Assembly (NCBI GenBank): GCA_009363875.1
Contig: CM018680.1
Coordinates: 121,283,027 to 121,347,026, forward strand
Source: Mikania micrantha
Taxonomy: Eukaryota; Streptophyta; Magnoliopsida; Asterales; Asteraceae
DNA: 64,000 bases
Direction: 5' to 3'
The notes beneath the pieces are model-generated. The model was given only the letters and a program-made list of their open reading frames with translations. It was not told the DNA's origin and ran no database searches. The translations under genes and the position numbers were made by a program. This document shows, in pieces, positions 1-14,200 of this stretch (position 1 is the first letter of the stretch; the number at the start of each line of letters is the position of its first letter).

Positions 1-2250
1 AAATAGTTTGTGAAATAATTACAAATAAAATATGTGAATATTAAAAATATGTGAGTAAAGTATGAGGGAACTTTAAAAATAAAAGTTCAAAGTTCAGGGT
101 CAAAAGTCTAACTTTTGATTTAATTTAAGTTTGAGACCCCCTTTGTTGCGGCCTGCGGTCGTAATATCGTTGCAACCTTTTGAAACGCTTTGATCAACAG
201 TCGTATTTTGAAGCGGTTCATTTAGAAAGAAAAGCACTCCAGAAGTACACACGGATGTAAGAAAATTTTATTTTTAGTTAAGTAACAAAAGAGGTAAATT
301 AGAAATTTGAGGAAGTTAAAGTAATATTTGCAAAGTTTTTTTGAGATTTAAGGAGTTTTAACTCTGAAATTATATGATGAAGATTTAAAGTCTAAAGATC
401 AGTTGCAACTGGAAAAAAAATGAAAAAAAAGAGAGATTATTAAAAATAGTTGGGAAAAAAAATGGGAGAATATGAAAAAAAAGGTTAAAAATAAAAAAGA
501 TTAGGTTAAAAAATGATAAATTAATTAAAAGAAAAATGCAATTAAAATATTTAATATAAAAATATAAAGAAGAAAAAGGAAAAAAAAAAAGAAAAAAAAA
601 CACGTCGGCTGGCCACCGACGTTGGTTTTTATATATATAGGTAATACAATGGCATGCATTTGATGCGATAAATGTTGGCGTATGTGACGGTGTGACTTAT
701 GAATAAATAAAAAAAAAATGTGCATAAGGAATACGGGTATGCTCAATACAAAAATGTTGATTTTTATTTTATTTATTTTTTTGCCAAGTTTGATTTAGTT
801 GTGTGTAAGTGTGTTCACATATAAAAGAAATACAACGACATGTGTTTATTGAAAAGAATTGTCGTAATAACATGTATCTAAAATTCATAGAACTTTAAAA
901 GTACATATAAATTAAAAAAAAAAATTACAACTTCTAAGCATTACAATGCAACTTAAAGCATAACAATGTAAAAACGGTGAGCAGGCCTTCAAGCATATTT
1001 GTTTTTGGTTTGATTTCATCTGCATACAGAAGAAGTCAAAAATGTATTAACAATGTATAGGTATTGAATCGGCGGTCTATTGGGCCGTGATATTAGGAAA
1101 ATGTATGAATATTGATACACCGGTGTATAGATAACAATAATTTTTGTAATTTTTAATATTAAAAGTATTAAAAAAATATGTATAAGTAAAAATTATGTAA
1201 GTATGATGTGATTGATTTGATTTGAGTATGATGTATAAAAGAGGGGGTGATGTATAAATATTAGGACCTCAGAAAAACATGATATTAGGAGTTCATTTGA
1301 GTCTTTGAGATATACACAAGGCATATATATATATTTTTTTTAAAGTTGAGGTAAATTTATATTTTATTAATTCTAAGGGCAACTTTAAAAAACAAAATTA
1401 TCTTTAAAAAAAACCTTAAAAAAACTTGAGGCGCCTTGTCTCTTTTCATCGAACACATGAATGTATAAGTTGTATCAATGAAGTCATCTTCTTCTTTGAT
1501 CGTCATCTGAATTGTCTAATTAAGTGAATCACCTCATTCTATGCTCATCTTATGAGAGATATCATCCATTTGTTTTGTCTTTCAAAGATACGAATTAAGC
1601 TAACAAATAATCTACTTGTATTGTAAGGTGTTTTATTATATAAATCATAAACAAACAAAATTACTCAACTTTAACACTAACATACCTCGTTGACCTTGAT
1701 TCTTGTAATGTTTTAATTCTAGCATGAAATAATAGATAATAAATGGTAAATACATGTTTCATGATGTGAATTCTAAATTAATAAAGTAATATAATAGTAA
1801 GAACCAAATATAAAAGATTACTTTCAGAAGGTGTATGCATTGATTCACCAGATTTCACATTTAACACGTTAATTATGTGTCAAATTTTTTATACTTTTTA
1901 AGATAACAATTTTAAGTGTATTTAAATGATTTGTTATAGTTTGGGAAACCAGTTGCTATATTTTAAACAATTTACCACCTTTGTAAGTTATATTAAATAA
2001 TGTTTATGATTTTGTCTTAATTAAAATATTTTTATAATTTGTTAAATTTTAATAAACTAGTAAAATATTAGATTAAGAAGATTTATATTTTTTTAACATT
2101 TAATTATATAAATATTAATTAATTACTTAAATTTTAATCTTTTAATTTCAAATCTAAAATAATGCAAAAGTGGTCGAGGGTTTTGGATGTCTTGACATTT
2201 GGGTTTAACTAGGGTTTTCTCTCGGTGCTGCAATTTGTTTTTCCTTCACA
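1..2250. other. AT-rich intergenic DNA and SLP promoter region
   Basis: No gene is supported here. The stretch is strongly AT-rich with A and T runs (for example 570-600), and its short open frames are low-complexity Phe/Lys artefacts. A small hairpin (CGTCGG...CCGACG, about 603-621) lies inside the A-rich part. The last 50 bases before the SLP start contain ACTAGGGTTTT (about 2208-2218). This resembles the telo-box (AGGGTTT) common in promoters of plant housekeeping genes, and a pyrimidine-rich leader follows it. The transcription start was not located. Confidence 0.6.
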
Positions 2251-5200
2251 ATGAGTCGATTCTTGAGATCGATTAGCGCATTCAGATCACTGAACACCAG
2301 TCGACAACCTCCGGTTCGAGCAATATCAACCTCAACATCTTCCGTTCGGAACCAGTTATCAAGTCGCTTGGCACCTCGTCAACCGCTGTCTCCCTATTTT
2401 GTCCGCCATTTCCGCGCCTCTCGTGATCCCAGCAACAGGTAACCCTTGCTCATGTGTTTTGACTGCGTTCATGATTTATGATTCGTGAAATTTTGACTTT
2501 GTTTATTACAAGTTATGATACTCCACCACCTGTTAATTGGGGCATCCGGATAGTACCCGAGAAGAAGGCTTTTGTGATTGAAAGGTTTGGAAAGTACGCC
2601 AAGACTTTGGAACCTGGAATTCACTTGTTGATTCCTTTTGTTGACAAAATTGCCTATGTGCATTCTCTCAAAGAGGAGGCAATTCCTGTCCCAGATCAAT
2701 CTGCCATAACCAAGGACAATGTCAGCATTTTGATAGATGGAGTGCTATATGTTAAGGTGCGGGAATGCAATGTTTTTGATACAACATTTTCTAATTAATG
2801 ATTTTCATATTTCTTGGGTTTGGGTTACAGATCATCGACCCTAAGCTGGCTTCATATGGGGTTGAGAATCCACTTTATGCCGTCATTCAGCTTGCACAGA
2901 CCACTATGCGCAGTGAGCTTGGCAAGATCACTCTTGATAAAACGTTTGAAGAAAGGGACACATTGAATGAAAAGATAGTGGTTGGTTTCTCTTTTCAGTT
3001 GGGCTTTCATATTATGTTATTTCCTAACCTAAGTGATTTTAATTGTATTTGTGTCAAGCTCATTGAATGCATATGCTTAAAGGTATGTTTGTGTAGTACG
3101 TATAGGAAAGCATATATGTGTTTTCTAAGACAAATGATACCATATTAGTTGGAAGGCCGTGTTAAAAGATGATAGTGTTCTGAAAGGCTTTTACAGTTTT
3201 CAGAATGGTTTTTGCACATGCTTAGAGCCTCATACATTCTTTTACATTTTTAATTTTATAAAATTAGCAATAACTTAAACTACCTATGCTGTTTGAAAGG
3301 ACATCTGATGATGCCATAAAAGTTGGCTTCTTACTACTTATTATTATATCACGTGTCGAAATGTTTATATGCACATTAATCTCAAAGCTTGCACTTGTGT
3401 TTCTTTTGGTTGTAGCAACTCTTAACTAATATTTGATTGACGAGAAACTAAAGTCTCTAAGTGGCTGAATTAGGATGCATAAAGAGTCAACGAGAATGTC
3501 CCCAATTGCGGTGAAGCATATAATGTATATATGTGTGGGCCCTCAAGTGACAAAAGTAAAATTATACTAATTTTAACGTTATTTTACTTATTTTGTGAAA
3601 ATAACTTTAAAAGTGTTGGACGAAACTTCAAACGATAACTTTGAGCCAGAGACTTCTTTGGAGCAGCTTGTTAGGTTTACGAAGGCCTTTAGGGACATTA
3701 GGGCAGCCGGCCCTAGTCTGGTCCTATGTTCGGCCCGTTTAGTTGTTTAACCTAATTTGTATCTCTATATATACCCTTGTTATGTAATTGTAATCTTTGG
3801 ACTGAACTAAATGAAAAATACCTAGTTGCAGCCTGTGGATGTAGGTTCCCCACTGGAACCGAACCACGTAAAATTCTTGTGTTGTGTTTATAGTTTATTA
3901 TTTTCTCGTCTACGTGATTATTGTGTTTAATGTGTGTGAGATACCCAACAACTGGTACCAGAGCTTCGGTTATTGGTTGCACCACAAACCACCACTGTTG
4001 CCGGAATCACCGCCGCCGTCGAAATCGTCGCCGGATTCCGGCCACAGCCGCCTGCTGTTGTTCGGAGGTTATGTTGAACCAGATCTGAAGGAGATTCGCG
4101 ATCAGGGTCTTATTCTGGAGCATCGTCGCAGTCGTCCCCGTTTAGGGTTTCTGGGTCGTGATTTGCCGCTGCCGCCCTAGGGTTAGGGTTTTGGCCGCGC
4201 CGCATGTTGTGCTATTCAGATCAGCCGCCGATTGAAGTGTTTTGGGGTAACGGCGAACCAGAAAGCGTCGACCAGGGCTGCTGCCGTCGCCATTCTCGCC
4301 GGATGTGGATTCCGCTGCCGCTGTCGGATTGGACTTCTGGCGCCGCCGCTGCCGGAATGGGGTTCAGGCGCCGCTAATGCTGCCGGATTAGGGTTCCGGC
4401 GCCGCTAATGCTGCCGGATTAGGGTTCCGGCGATCTTTCCGATCAAAAATGTCCGCTTCCGCTGTTATTCAGGTCAGATGTGTTCGGATTTGTTCGATCG
4501 GGTGTGGATTCGGTGTTTTTTTTTTTTTTTTTTTCCGGATTTTGATATCACGGGTGAAAGTTTTTTTGTTTGGGTACCGAGTTAAACTCTTGAGACGGTG
4601 ATTAGGGTTTTGGATTAGAAACTCTTGGATTTACCGGGCTAGAGTTTGGTTTTTGTTTCGTTTGACTCATAATCAACTTAAAAATGAGGAACTGGGTTAT
4701 GTGAATATTCAGCATTCGGGTGAAGATTTGTCTGCAGGAGATCATCAGGTAACTGTTTGAAGTTTGTTTCTGATTATCGAGTTATTGCAGGAGTGAATCG
4801 GTTTTGACTGACAGGGTTCAATAGAACAGCCGTCAAGTTCAGGCCCGTGCCATTGCTGTGTCTGTTCACGGTTTTTTTTTTTTTCGTTCCCGCTTGTTAT
4901 TGTTATAACTGAAAACATGGTGAAATCGAAATGTTCGTCGGTTGTGGATATCGGTTGATTGGTTTGTCAAGGAACTTGGATGTGGTACAAACGATGGATA
5001 AAACTTGGAGAAAATGGGTGACGACATAAGTGGAAAAGAGTTTAGTGAAAGTCATGTGAACTACTGCTTGTTCGGAAGATTTTTCGGTTAGGGTATGCGT
5101 TAACTGATCGTGTGTACGGTCATAGAACCCTTGGTACCGCTTACTTTCCATGAAAGCTCTACTGTTGTTATAACCGTTTGCCTGATAACTGGTCTTTGAA

Positions 5201-8200
5201 CTGTCTTGTTCAATGGTGATCAGTGGCACAACATTTGAGGTGATCAGGGATCCTGTACTGGGTGAAGACATTTGTCGTGGAAGTACGATTGGGGATTCAT
5301 CTCATGGAGTGTTGGTTTGGCATGGGTTGGGATAACAAGGATAGTGGGAGCTGGGCATAGTTGACTGCTTGACTTGGTAGAGCTATATAAAGGTGTGGAC
5401 ATTCTTTAGGGTCAATGTCCAAAGATATTGAATTCTGCGTCTGAAAATGTATCTGGGCTTGATGCATTGGGATTCAGTGGAACGCAGTGAAGACTCTTGG
5501 TTCTGAGATTCTGTTTTGCTTCATTATATATGTTACCTACTTAAATGAAACATCGGTGAATCTGTTTGCTTGAAAAGACTTTTAGGAGGTACGAGGATTA
5601 TGTATCATCGGAAGAAATGGACCAATTTACGAGTAGTAAAGTCTTGGCTCGTTGCATCGGGTAGAGCTAAGTGGATTCGTATTGCAAGCATGAATCCTGG
5701 AGCCACTAGGATGTCAGCTCGAGCGTATTCGGAGGTTTAAACCTGGATGAGGATTTGGTAAAAGTGGGAGCACGAGGCGTGTTTCGGGCACAGTTACTTA
5801 GTGACATTGGGTTTTGAGACCGAAATTCCGAATGAAAATTCTCTCCATGGGTGCTTGTATTTTTTTGGGGAGTGTTCTTTCTTCTGGAGTCTCTAAAGCC
5901 GGTTATTCGAGTAAGTAGGTGTCGGTTGAGATTGAGGATGAGTCATTGGCTGTTTTTGCTATGACCGGTCTGTGATGACTGTATTGGAGTCATGGGTGCT
6001 TCAATGGGCCTTTCAGGTTACTGATGAGAAAGGCCACTGTAGCTAGGTTGATTAAAGATACACGGTTTGAAGTTTGGTTTGTTCTTGGGAGCTGGACCTG
6101 AAGACTTTTGTTCCTGTATGGTTTGAAGATTACTGAAGTTACTGGATGATGGGGTTGCTGTGTGCTTTGGATGGCGGGCTTGATTCTATTGCAAGGCCTC
6201 CGAGTGGGAGATTGTTAGGTTTACGAAGGCCTTTAGGGAGATTAGGGCAACCGGCCCTAGTCTGGTCCTATGTTCGGCCCGTTTAGTTGTTTAACCTAAT
6301 TTGTATCTCTATATATACCCTTGTTATGTTATTGTAATCTTTGGACTGAACTTAATGAAAAATACCTAGTTGCAGCCCGTGGACGTAGGTATTAGAAACG
6401 AAAATTTTATTGAAATTGAAAGGTATATTGATTACAGAGTCAGTACATGAATTTATACTAGTCCTAACTAACCGGACTAACAAACCTATCTAATTTTTCC
6501 GCCCAACCACCCTCACATCTTTTATTTAATACTAAACAAAAGAATTAAAACTATCATTCACCCCCTTAATTCTTTTAAATCACCAACTCCAATTAAAGCC
6601 TTCAACTCTGCAAACTTGATTCTTTGCAGTGCCTTTGTCAAAATATCTGCTTTCTGCTCCTTTCCTTCAATGTGAACAACATTCACAACACCTTTCTTTA
6701 CATATTCTCGGATGAAATGATATCTGATATTAATATGTTTACTTCTGCCGTGAAACACTGGATTTTTAACAAGTTGAATAGCAGATTTATTATCTACTTT
6801 CAGCTGTACAGGACCCATCTTTTTAGCAATCAAAAACTCCAAAACTCCCTTTAACCAGATAGCTTGACATGCAGTAGAAGTAGCTGCAATAAATTCAGCC
6901 TCACAAGAAGACAAGGCCACTGTGTCCTGCTTCTGGCTGCACCAACTAATCGGGCCATCAGCAAAGTAGAAAATCATCCCTGTTGTGCTTTTACCATCAG
7001 ACTTTGTCGGGGCATGTGAACTATCACTATAACCCTCCAGCTGGTCACTTCCACCCTTTTTAAACCAAATCCCATGGTTTAAAGTTCCTTTCACATATCT
7101 CAATACCTGTTTAATAGCTTGCCAATGAGTTCTTCTAGGTTCTTTCATAAACCTGCTGCATATTCCAACAGCATAGTTTAAATCTGGTCTTGTTTGAGTA
7201 AGATACCTCAAACAACCTACCACCTTTCTATATCTAGTGGCATCCACCAGATCTTGATCTTCATCCTTCCCTAATCTCAAACCAGCATCCATAGGCACTT
7301 TGGTAGGATTACAATCTTCCATCTTTTGATCCTTTAAGATTCTTCTAGCATAACCAGCTTGATTTATAAAAATCCCTTCTTTATCTTGAACAACTTCAAT
7401 TCCCAGGTAGTAACTCAGCAAACCCAGGTCTGTCATTTCAAATTTTGACTTCATCAAGGCCTTGAACTCATTTACTGCCTCAATACTTGAACCTGTGATA
7501 ATCAGGTCATCAACATAGACACCCAGTATTAAGTAGCCCATCTTGGTAACTCTTTTATAAAGTGCATGCTCCTGTAGGCACATTTCAAATCCAAACTCAA
7601 GGAGTGTTTCATGTAGTTTAACATTCCAGGCCCTTGGAGCTTGTTTTAACCCATAAAGAGCTTTCACCAACTTGTAAGCTTGGTTTTCTTTACCCCGTTT
7701 AACATATCCTTCAGGTTGCATGACATAGACATCTTCTTTGAGTTCCCCATTCAAAAATGCAGTTTTTACATCCAAATGATGTACTTTCCAGTCATTAACA
7801 GCAGCATGTGCAAGAATCAGTCTCACTGTTTCTAGCCTTGCAACTGGGGCAAAGACTTCATCATAATCCACACCATGTTTCTGGACATAACCTTTCACTA
7901 CTAGTCTGGCTTTGTGCCTTGTTATGTTCCCTGAAGCATCCTTTTTCAGTTTGTAGACCCATTTCAGCCCTATAGGCTTTACCCCTTTAGGAACATCCAC
8001 CAAATTCCAGGTTTTATTCTTCTCAATGCTGGTCATTTCTTCATCCATTGCCAGCCTCCATTCTTTCTTAGACTTTGCCTCTGAAAAATTGGCAGGCTCT
8101 TCAATATTCAGCAACAACTCATGTTCATCAAACACAGGCCGAGAAAATGGCACTTGTTCAATAACTTGAGTTCTATCCAGCACATCACCAATATTCCTAA

Positions 8201-11200
8201 AACCTTTAGGAGGTGTATCATCATAGTGTGAATCTGGAACAGCATCATCTTCCTGTAAAAGATCATCATTTTGGCCCATAGAACTCAGATTGTCATCTGT
8301 TTCTGATACATAATCACTGCCTTGATCAAAATTCTGAAACTGATCTTCATTTTCACCATTTAAACCAGTTGCTGATGTGGTATCATCATGAATTTCAGCT
8401 GGTTCTTGGGTATTATCTTGCAACAGATTAAATCCAAAAGAAGTGTAGTCTTTTGAGCTTGCACCCCCTTGATCCAAAGCCCATTTCCATGGCACATTCT
8501 CATCAAATTTAACATCAGTACTTACCACAATTCTTCCATTTTCTGGATTGAATAACCTGTAAGCCTTGCTTCCAGGTTCTGTACCTAAGTAAACCATAGG
8601 CTCACTTCTGTCATCAAGCTTGTTTATCAACACATTTGGCACCTTTGCATAACATTTGCACCCAAACACTTTCAAGTGTTTCAGATTCGGTTTTCTTTTC
8701 CACATAGCTTGATAAGGAGTTATATTGACTAAAGCTTTGGTAGGCAATCTGTTTATCAGATAAACTGAGTGTCTAACAGCTTCTGCCCAAAAAGTCAAAG
8801 GCATTTCCATTGTTTTTAACATGGATCTTACCATCCCCATAACAGTTTGGTTTCTTCTTTCCACAACACCATTCTGTTGTGGGGAATATGGGGCTGTCAA
8901 GTACCTGTTTATCCCTTCAAGACTGCACAATTGTTCAAAGTTTCTGGAAGTAAATTCACCTCCCCTGTCAGTTCTAAGTGCCTTTACTTTCTGACCAGTC
9001 TGCACTTGAACTTGATTTTTGAAGTTTTCAAACATTCCAAGTGCCTGATCTTTAGTCTTCAACATAAAAACCCACATATATCTTGTGTGATCATCAACCA
9101 ACAACATGAAATACCTGATTCCAGTAGTTGTTGGAGGATTTAATGGTCCACAAAGATCTGCATGAATCAGATCTAAAGATTTCTTGGTTCTAAAAGTAGA
9201 AACCTTAGGAAAACCTTGCCTCTTATGTTTACCAATAAGGCAGCCTTCACATAACTGTGATTTCTTAGAAATTGTGGGTATCCCTATTGCCATGGTTTTC
9301 TTGGACATTTGATGCAAAGCATCAAAGTTAGCATGTCCAAGTCTGGCATGCCACAGCCAAGACTCATCATTCATAGATGCTAACAAACACCTAGGCATTG
9401 TTACCTTCAAATCAATCTTATACATCCTGTTTTGGGATTTTTTCACTTTCATCAGTGCTTTCCCATCCCTTTCATATACCCATAGGAACCCACTTTCCAT
9501 GTGGATTTTACAACCAGCCTCATCAAGTTGCCCTAAACTTAGAATGTTACTTTTAAGTGCAGGTATGTAATAGACATTACTTACCACTTTGTGATCACCA
9601 TTCTTGCATTCGAAACATACTGGTCCTTGACCTTCAATTTTCACCAAAGAACCATCACCAAACTTCACTCTTCCCTTTACTGCCTCATCAAGTTTTGTGA
9701 AAAACTTTCTTTCACCAGACATGTGGTTACTAGCCCCATTGTCCAGGTACCAGCCTTGTACCTTTTCTGGACAGTCGTTGTTCTTGACTAATTGGCTAGG
9801 GAATACACCTTCCTCATTAACCAATCCAATGTCTTTAACCTGCAGCATCATAAGAGTAGGTTCCTGATCGACATCAGCTTGTGTAAGATTTACTTCATGA
9901 TCATCACCCTTCTTGGGTTTCCTGCACTCATTCGCATAGTGACCCATTCTGTCACAATTGTAACATTTTACGGTTCTTTTATCTTTCTTGGGATTATTAG
10001 TTCTGTCATCAGAACCTTTCCCATTTCCTCTTGTATACTTTCCTTTTCCTCTCCCTTTTCCCCTTGATTCACTGCTGGAACTAGAACCGGGACCTGTTGA
10101 CCTGGTCATGAGCAATTGTCCAGCAGTCTTCTTTGACTGGGTAACCGGCTTGATTCTTTCTTCATAGGCTTTAAGCCTGCCTACCAATTCTGCAAGTGGC
10201 ATATGATCAAGATCGGCAAACTGCTCAATGGCAGCAGCAATAGGAAGGAATCTCTCCGGGCAAGCTTTCAAGAACCTCCTAACTTGCTTTGAATTTGTAA
10301 TGGTAGTGCCCAAAGCCCTATATCTTGACACTAATTCTCCCATTTTTCCCGCAAACTGATCAATGGAATCAGATTCTTCCATCGAAAGTGTTTCAAATTC
10401 CAAATCAAGAGTCTGAATCTTGGCCTGCTTCACTCTTTCTTCCCCAACATAAACGTTCTTCAATGCATGCCAAACTTCTTTTGCAGATTTATACCCAGCA
10501 ACCTGCATCAACACATCTTCTGGCAGGGACTGGAATATGAAGGCTCTGGCCTTCTTGCTCAACTTCTGATCGACAATTCCAGTAGCTGGCGGTTCAATTG
10601 AATCCCAAACACCCTGGGCATCCATAATTGCCTCCATCTTAATCGCCCATGAAGTGTAGGTAGTGGGGGTTAACATCGGAATCTTGAAGGAAAGAGAATC
10701 ACCAGCAGGAACTTGATTATTACGTCCTTCAGCCATCAATTGAATCAAATTGATCACAAATTTCACTAAATCGGGTCAAGAACAGAAGAATCGAACAAAA
10801 TTGGACACCGAATTTGAACAATTGAACACCAGATTGAACAGATCGAACACCGAATTGAAATCTGGACACCGAATAGAAATCTGATTGATCGCAATTCCAA
10901 ATATCGGTGACTGAGTTACACAGAAACAGTAATCTAGATGATTGAATTGCACAGGGGAATCAACAATTTTCCAATTGGGAGAAGAAATCACCGATTCGAG
11001 AAAAATGACGGATCGAGAGCCTTTCACGGCTCTGATACCAAATATTAGAAACGAAAATTTTATTGAAATTGAAAGGTATATTGATTACAGAGTCAGTACA
11101 TGAATTTATACTAGTCCTAACTAACCGGACTAACAAACCTATCTAATTTTTCCGCCCAAGCACCCTCACATCTTTTATTTAATACTAAACAAAAGAATTA

Positions 11201-14200
11201 AAACTATCAGTAGGTTCCTCACTGGAACCGAACCACGTAAAATTCTTGTGCTGTGTTTATAGTTTATTATTTTCTCGTCTGCGTGATTATTGTGTTTATT
11301 GTGTGTGATATACCCAACATAGCCTCTCTATTCCAATGGGATAGGGGTAAGGTTTGTCTTCATCCTTCCTCCCAGACCCTTTTGAAGAGTGAGATTATAC
11401 TGGGTAAGTTTGTTTATTTGGTTAAAGAGTCAACGAGAAAAGTGGTTGCTATACCTTTGCATGGTATTGGTTGTTAGGGTTGCACAACATGTATAGGTTT
11501 AAATTTAACTAGGAGGAACTAAGAAAAGAGTAAGAAAACACATATGAAGACTATGAGATTTTAGGACAAAAGTGGGGAACATTTGAAGTCTTGAGATCTT
11601 TTATTTTTGTATTAGTTTTGGATGATTTTCTGAAAACATGTATAAGATGATACAACGTTGGTTCATGATTCTATACTTATAGAGCAGTTTATTGGGAATT
11701 CTGAAAGGTGAACAGAATCACTGAGCACTGTTAATGCTCTAAGCATTCCACACTATAAATTATGTTAATTTGTTTATCTCATTTGAAGAGACATTGTGCA
11801 TTACACGTTTATTTTCTCTTCACTGTGGTGTAAGGTCTTTTCTTCATCATGGTTACCAATTTTACTTCAGGGAAGCTTGTTGTGTTTCTTCTTATTATGA
11901 ACATGGTAAAAAGAGTTGGTCTTGCCATCAATGTGGACAGAACTAATGGCTTTAGTAATGTGCGGTTTCTTTGCAGATAGCAATCAATGAAGCTGCGAAA
12001 GACTGGGGATTGCAATGTCTTCGTTATGAAATAAGTAAATTTATATTATTTTAAGCAGATTACTGTTGAGTTGATAGTTTAGAAGTTTAGAACTAAACTA
12101 TGTTATTGGTTAAATCTGATTTATTTTGTATGTAGGGGATATATCTCCTCCACGTGGTGTCAAAGCTGCCATGGAGATGCAGGCTGAAGCAGAGCGTAAA
12201 AAGAGAGCCCAGATTCTTGAGTCAGAAGGTAATAAGACCCCACCCCACTCAGGCCTCATATTTTTGTACCACACTGTTCATCATATCATCATATTTAGTT
12301 TGTTTAACTAGAGTGTACATTTGTTGCTAACATAATGCTTGTCATGTTTGAGGTTTACTAATAAAGAGCAAGTTAACAAAGAAACAAAGATAAATTAAAC
12401 AAACAAGTTGGCCCGCTTCAAGAAGATCTGTTCTCCTAATACATGAAACTATCTAAATATGAAAATAATAACATAAAAATCTAAATGAAAAACAAATAGT
12501 TTAATAATATTACTGAACCTTGTAACTGCTGCATTTAATGAACTTATCCACTCAGCCACTTTCTTGAAGATGTTTAGGACACCGTAAAGGGTTAAATACA
12601 TGTCCGATTAACATCTCCAATTGCTTCATTGTTCCACCCTGTTTGACTGAGTTGACTAAATTCCTTTGTTTCTTTTTCCAAGAATAAACCTTACGTGGAA
12701 CTGTATTACTTCATACACATGCACACACACATATTTACTAATCAAGCGAGACACAAATTTTTTTGTTCGTATTTTCTTGCTAAAAATCGAAAAGGAGATA
12801 TGATTCTTGATTATTCAGAACTGAATCGAATAACGCATGTCTTGTCAGTAATAGAGAGTACCTAGTGCTTTTCTTTCAATTCATATCATATGGTAACAAA
12901 TGTAGTTGTTTTGTCACATATGATTATCGAAGTTTTTCTGTTTTAATCTTCAGGGGAAAGACAAGCACACATTAACATTGCTGATGGAAAGAAGAGCTCG
13001 ATGATGTTGGAAGCACAGGGTAAGTTATAGAAATTAAGAAGCGTAACTGCAGATAGTTGTTAAGTAGATACCATATGGTCTTTTAAATTGAATGACCGTT
13101 AGTGTAGAGCCTTGTGCATTTATGGTCTCTCAATAATCGGCACATGAAATATAGTGTTTTCATGGATTTGTGGGCACATTCTGAATTTTAAATAACTTAT
13201 TATGCTTGATGTAGAATACAGTGTTGTCAAAAGCCATAAGGTGCGCCGCTCCTAGGGCCCGAAATAAAGCCAAGCCCAGGAATAACGCCTCTAGAAGGTC
13301 TAGACCAATAGTTGTGTTGTTTTTTTAAAAAAGCGAGAGAAAAGTGGGAATTAATCAAGACACATGCTTACAAAATTGTGGGCTTTTTCAAAATAAGACG
13401 ATCTTATCATTTTTAATTCTTTTGTTTCTTTGTTTTGATTTTATTTTGGCTGGATATTGGCTATAACTCCTAAACCTAGAGAAATCAGGCAATTATCAAT
13501 CTCATAATATCTAGATATACATGAATATTTTTCTTCTACATATCACAATTTTCGTTCAAGAGACTGCAAGCTAATGAATGAAATTATGTTATTATTATTA
13601 TTTTTTTTTTGCATTTAATTGTTTATTTTATGCTTCTACATAACCGTAAAGAAATGCAAAAGTGATAGTGTACTTATGATCTTATTCTTCATGCATTATT
13701 AAATTGGTATTGGTTACTGAACATTTTGTATTGGTTTTGAACATTTGATGTTGGTTTTGAAATTTTTGGTACAAACGAAATTATCTTATATGATAATTAT
13801 GATAGATTTTTTACCTTTGTAAAAGAGTATTAATTTGTGAAAGAGTTAATTTTAAATGCATTATAAAATTTTATCTTTTTTTCACCTATATGCGCTTATT
13901 TTTCCTCGGGCCCTCGCTTTTTATGCGCCTTGTGTCTAGGCCGTAGGCAAGGCCTTTGCACCTTGAGTGCGCCTATCGCCTTTGACAACATATGTTGAAT
14001 GTGATCATTTGCATCATATTAATGCTTTGTCTCACACTCTCACCAGGTTAATGCCATTTTTTTCTTGCATATTCGTGATCTATATGGTTGACACAGTTGA
14101 TTTTTCTCTAATTCAATAAGACATCTGATCATTCCTCAAAATCATCAAATACCATCTGAAGGCAGAAGGTTATAAAAGAAAAATGGCAAGGCGGTGCTCA

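Larger units (their letters stand above)
6390..11209 (-). mobile_element. Complete Ty1/copia retrotransposon (Copia-1), young insertion
   Basis: Its LTRs are 167 bp each (6390-6556 and 11043-11209) and differ by a single base by eye. On the coding strand they run TGATAGTTTT...CGTTTCTAATA. The target duplication GTAGG is at 6385-6389 and 11210-11214. Next to the right-hand (5') LTR the PBS TGGTATCAGAGC lies on the - strand (11029-11040). A G-rich polypurine tract abuts the other LTR (about 6557-6568). The interior holds one uninterrupted gag-pol frame, so the element looks autonomous. It sits antisense to the host SLP gene, inside the 3' LTR of an older element. Confidence 0.95.
3669..11319 (+). 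mobile_element. Non-autonomous LTR element without gag/pol (LARD-like), interrupted by a copia element
   Basis: The two LTRs are 282 bp each: 3669-3950, and a split copy 6213-6389 plus 11215-11319. Both begin TGTTAGG and end ACCCAACA. By eye they differ at about 11 sites (around 4 percent), so this is an older insertion. The PBS TGGTACCAGAGC (3953-3964) resembles the usual initiator-Met tRNA site, and the polypurine tract GAGTGGGAGAT precedes the 3' LTR. The 2.26-kb interior (3951-6212) has no gag, protease, integrase or RT frame. Its first 500 bases are unusually GC-rich. The flanks CAGCT (3664-3668) and TAGCC (11320-11324) look like a target duplication CAGCC with one C-to-T change in each copy. 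Any movement would have needed proteins from another element. Confidence 0.85.

Noticed and set aside
600..625. Hairpin followed by a T run, like a bacterial terminator
   Set aside because: The context is plant nuclear DNA, where such a structure has no terminator meaning, and no gene ends there.
385..746. Two overlapping - strand open frames rich in Phe
   Set aside because: They are translations of A-rich low-complexity DNA, with no codon or motif signal.
3884..4180. 98-codon + strand frame across LTR end and PBS
   Set aside because: It spans the LTR and PBS of a gene-less element and the translation resembles nothing. It is a GC-rich chance frame.
11809..12015. 68-codon - strand frame near SLP exon 4
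   Set aside because: It overlaps the acceptor and exon 4 antisense, with no independent support.
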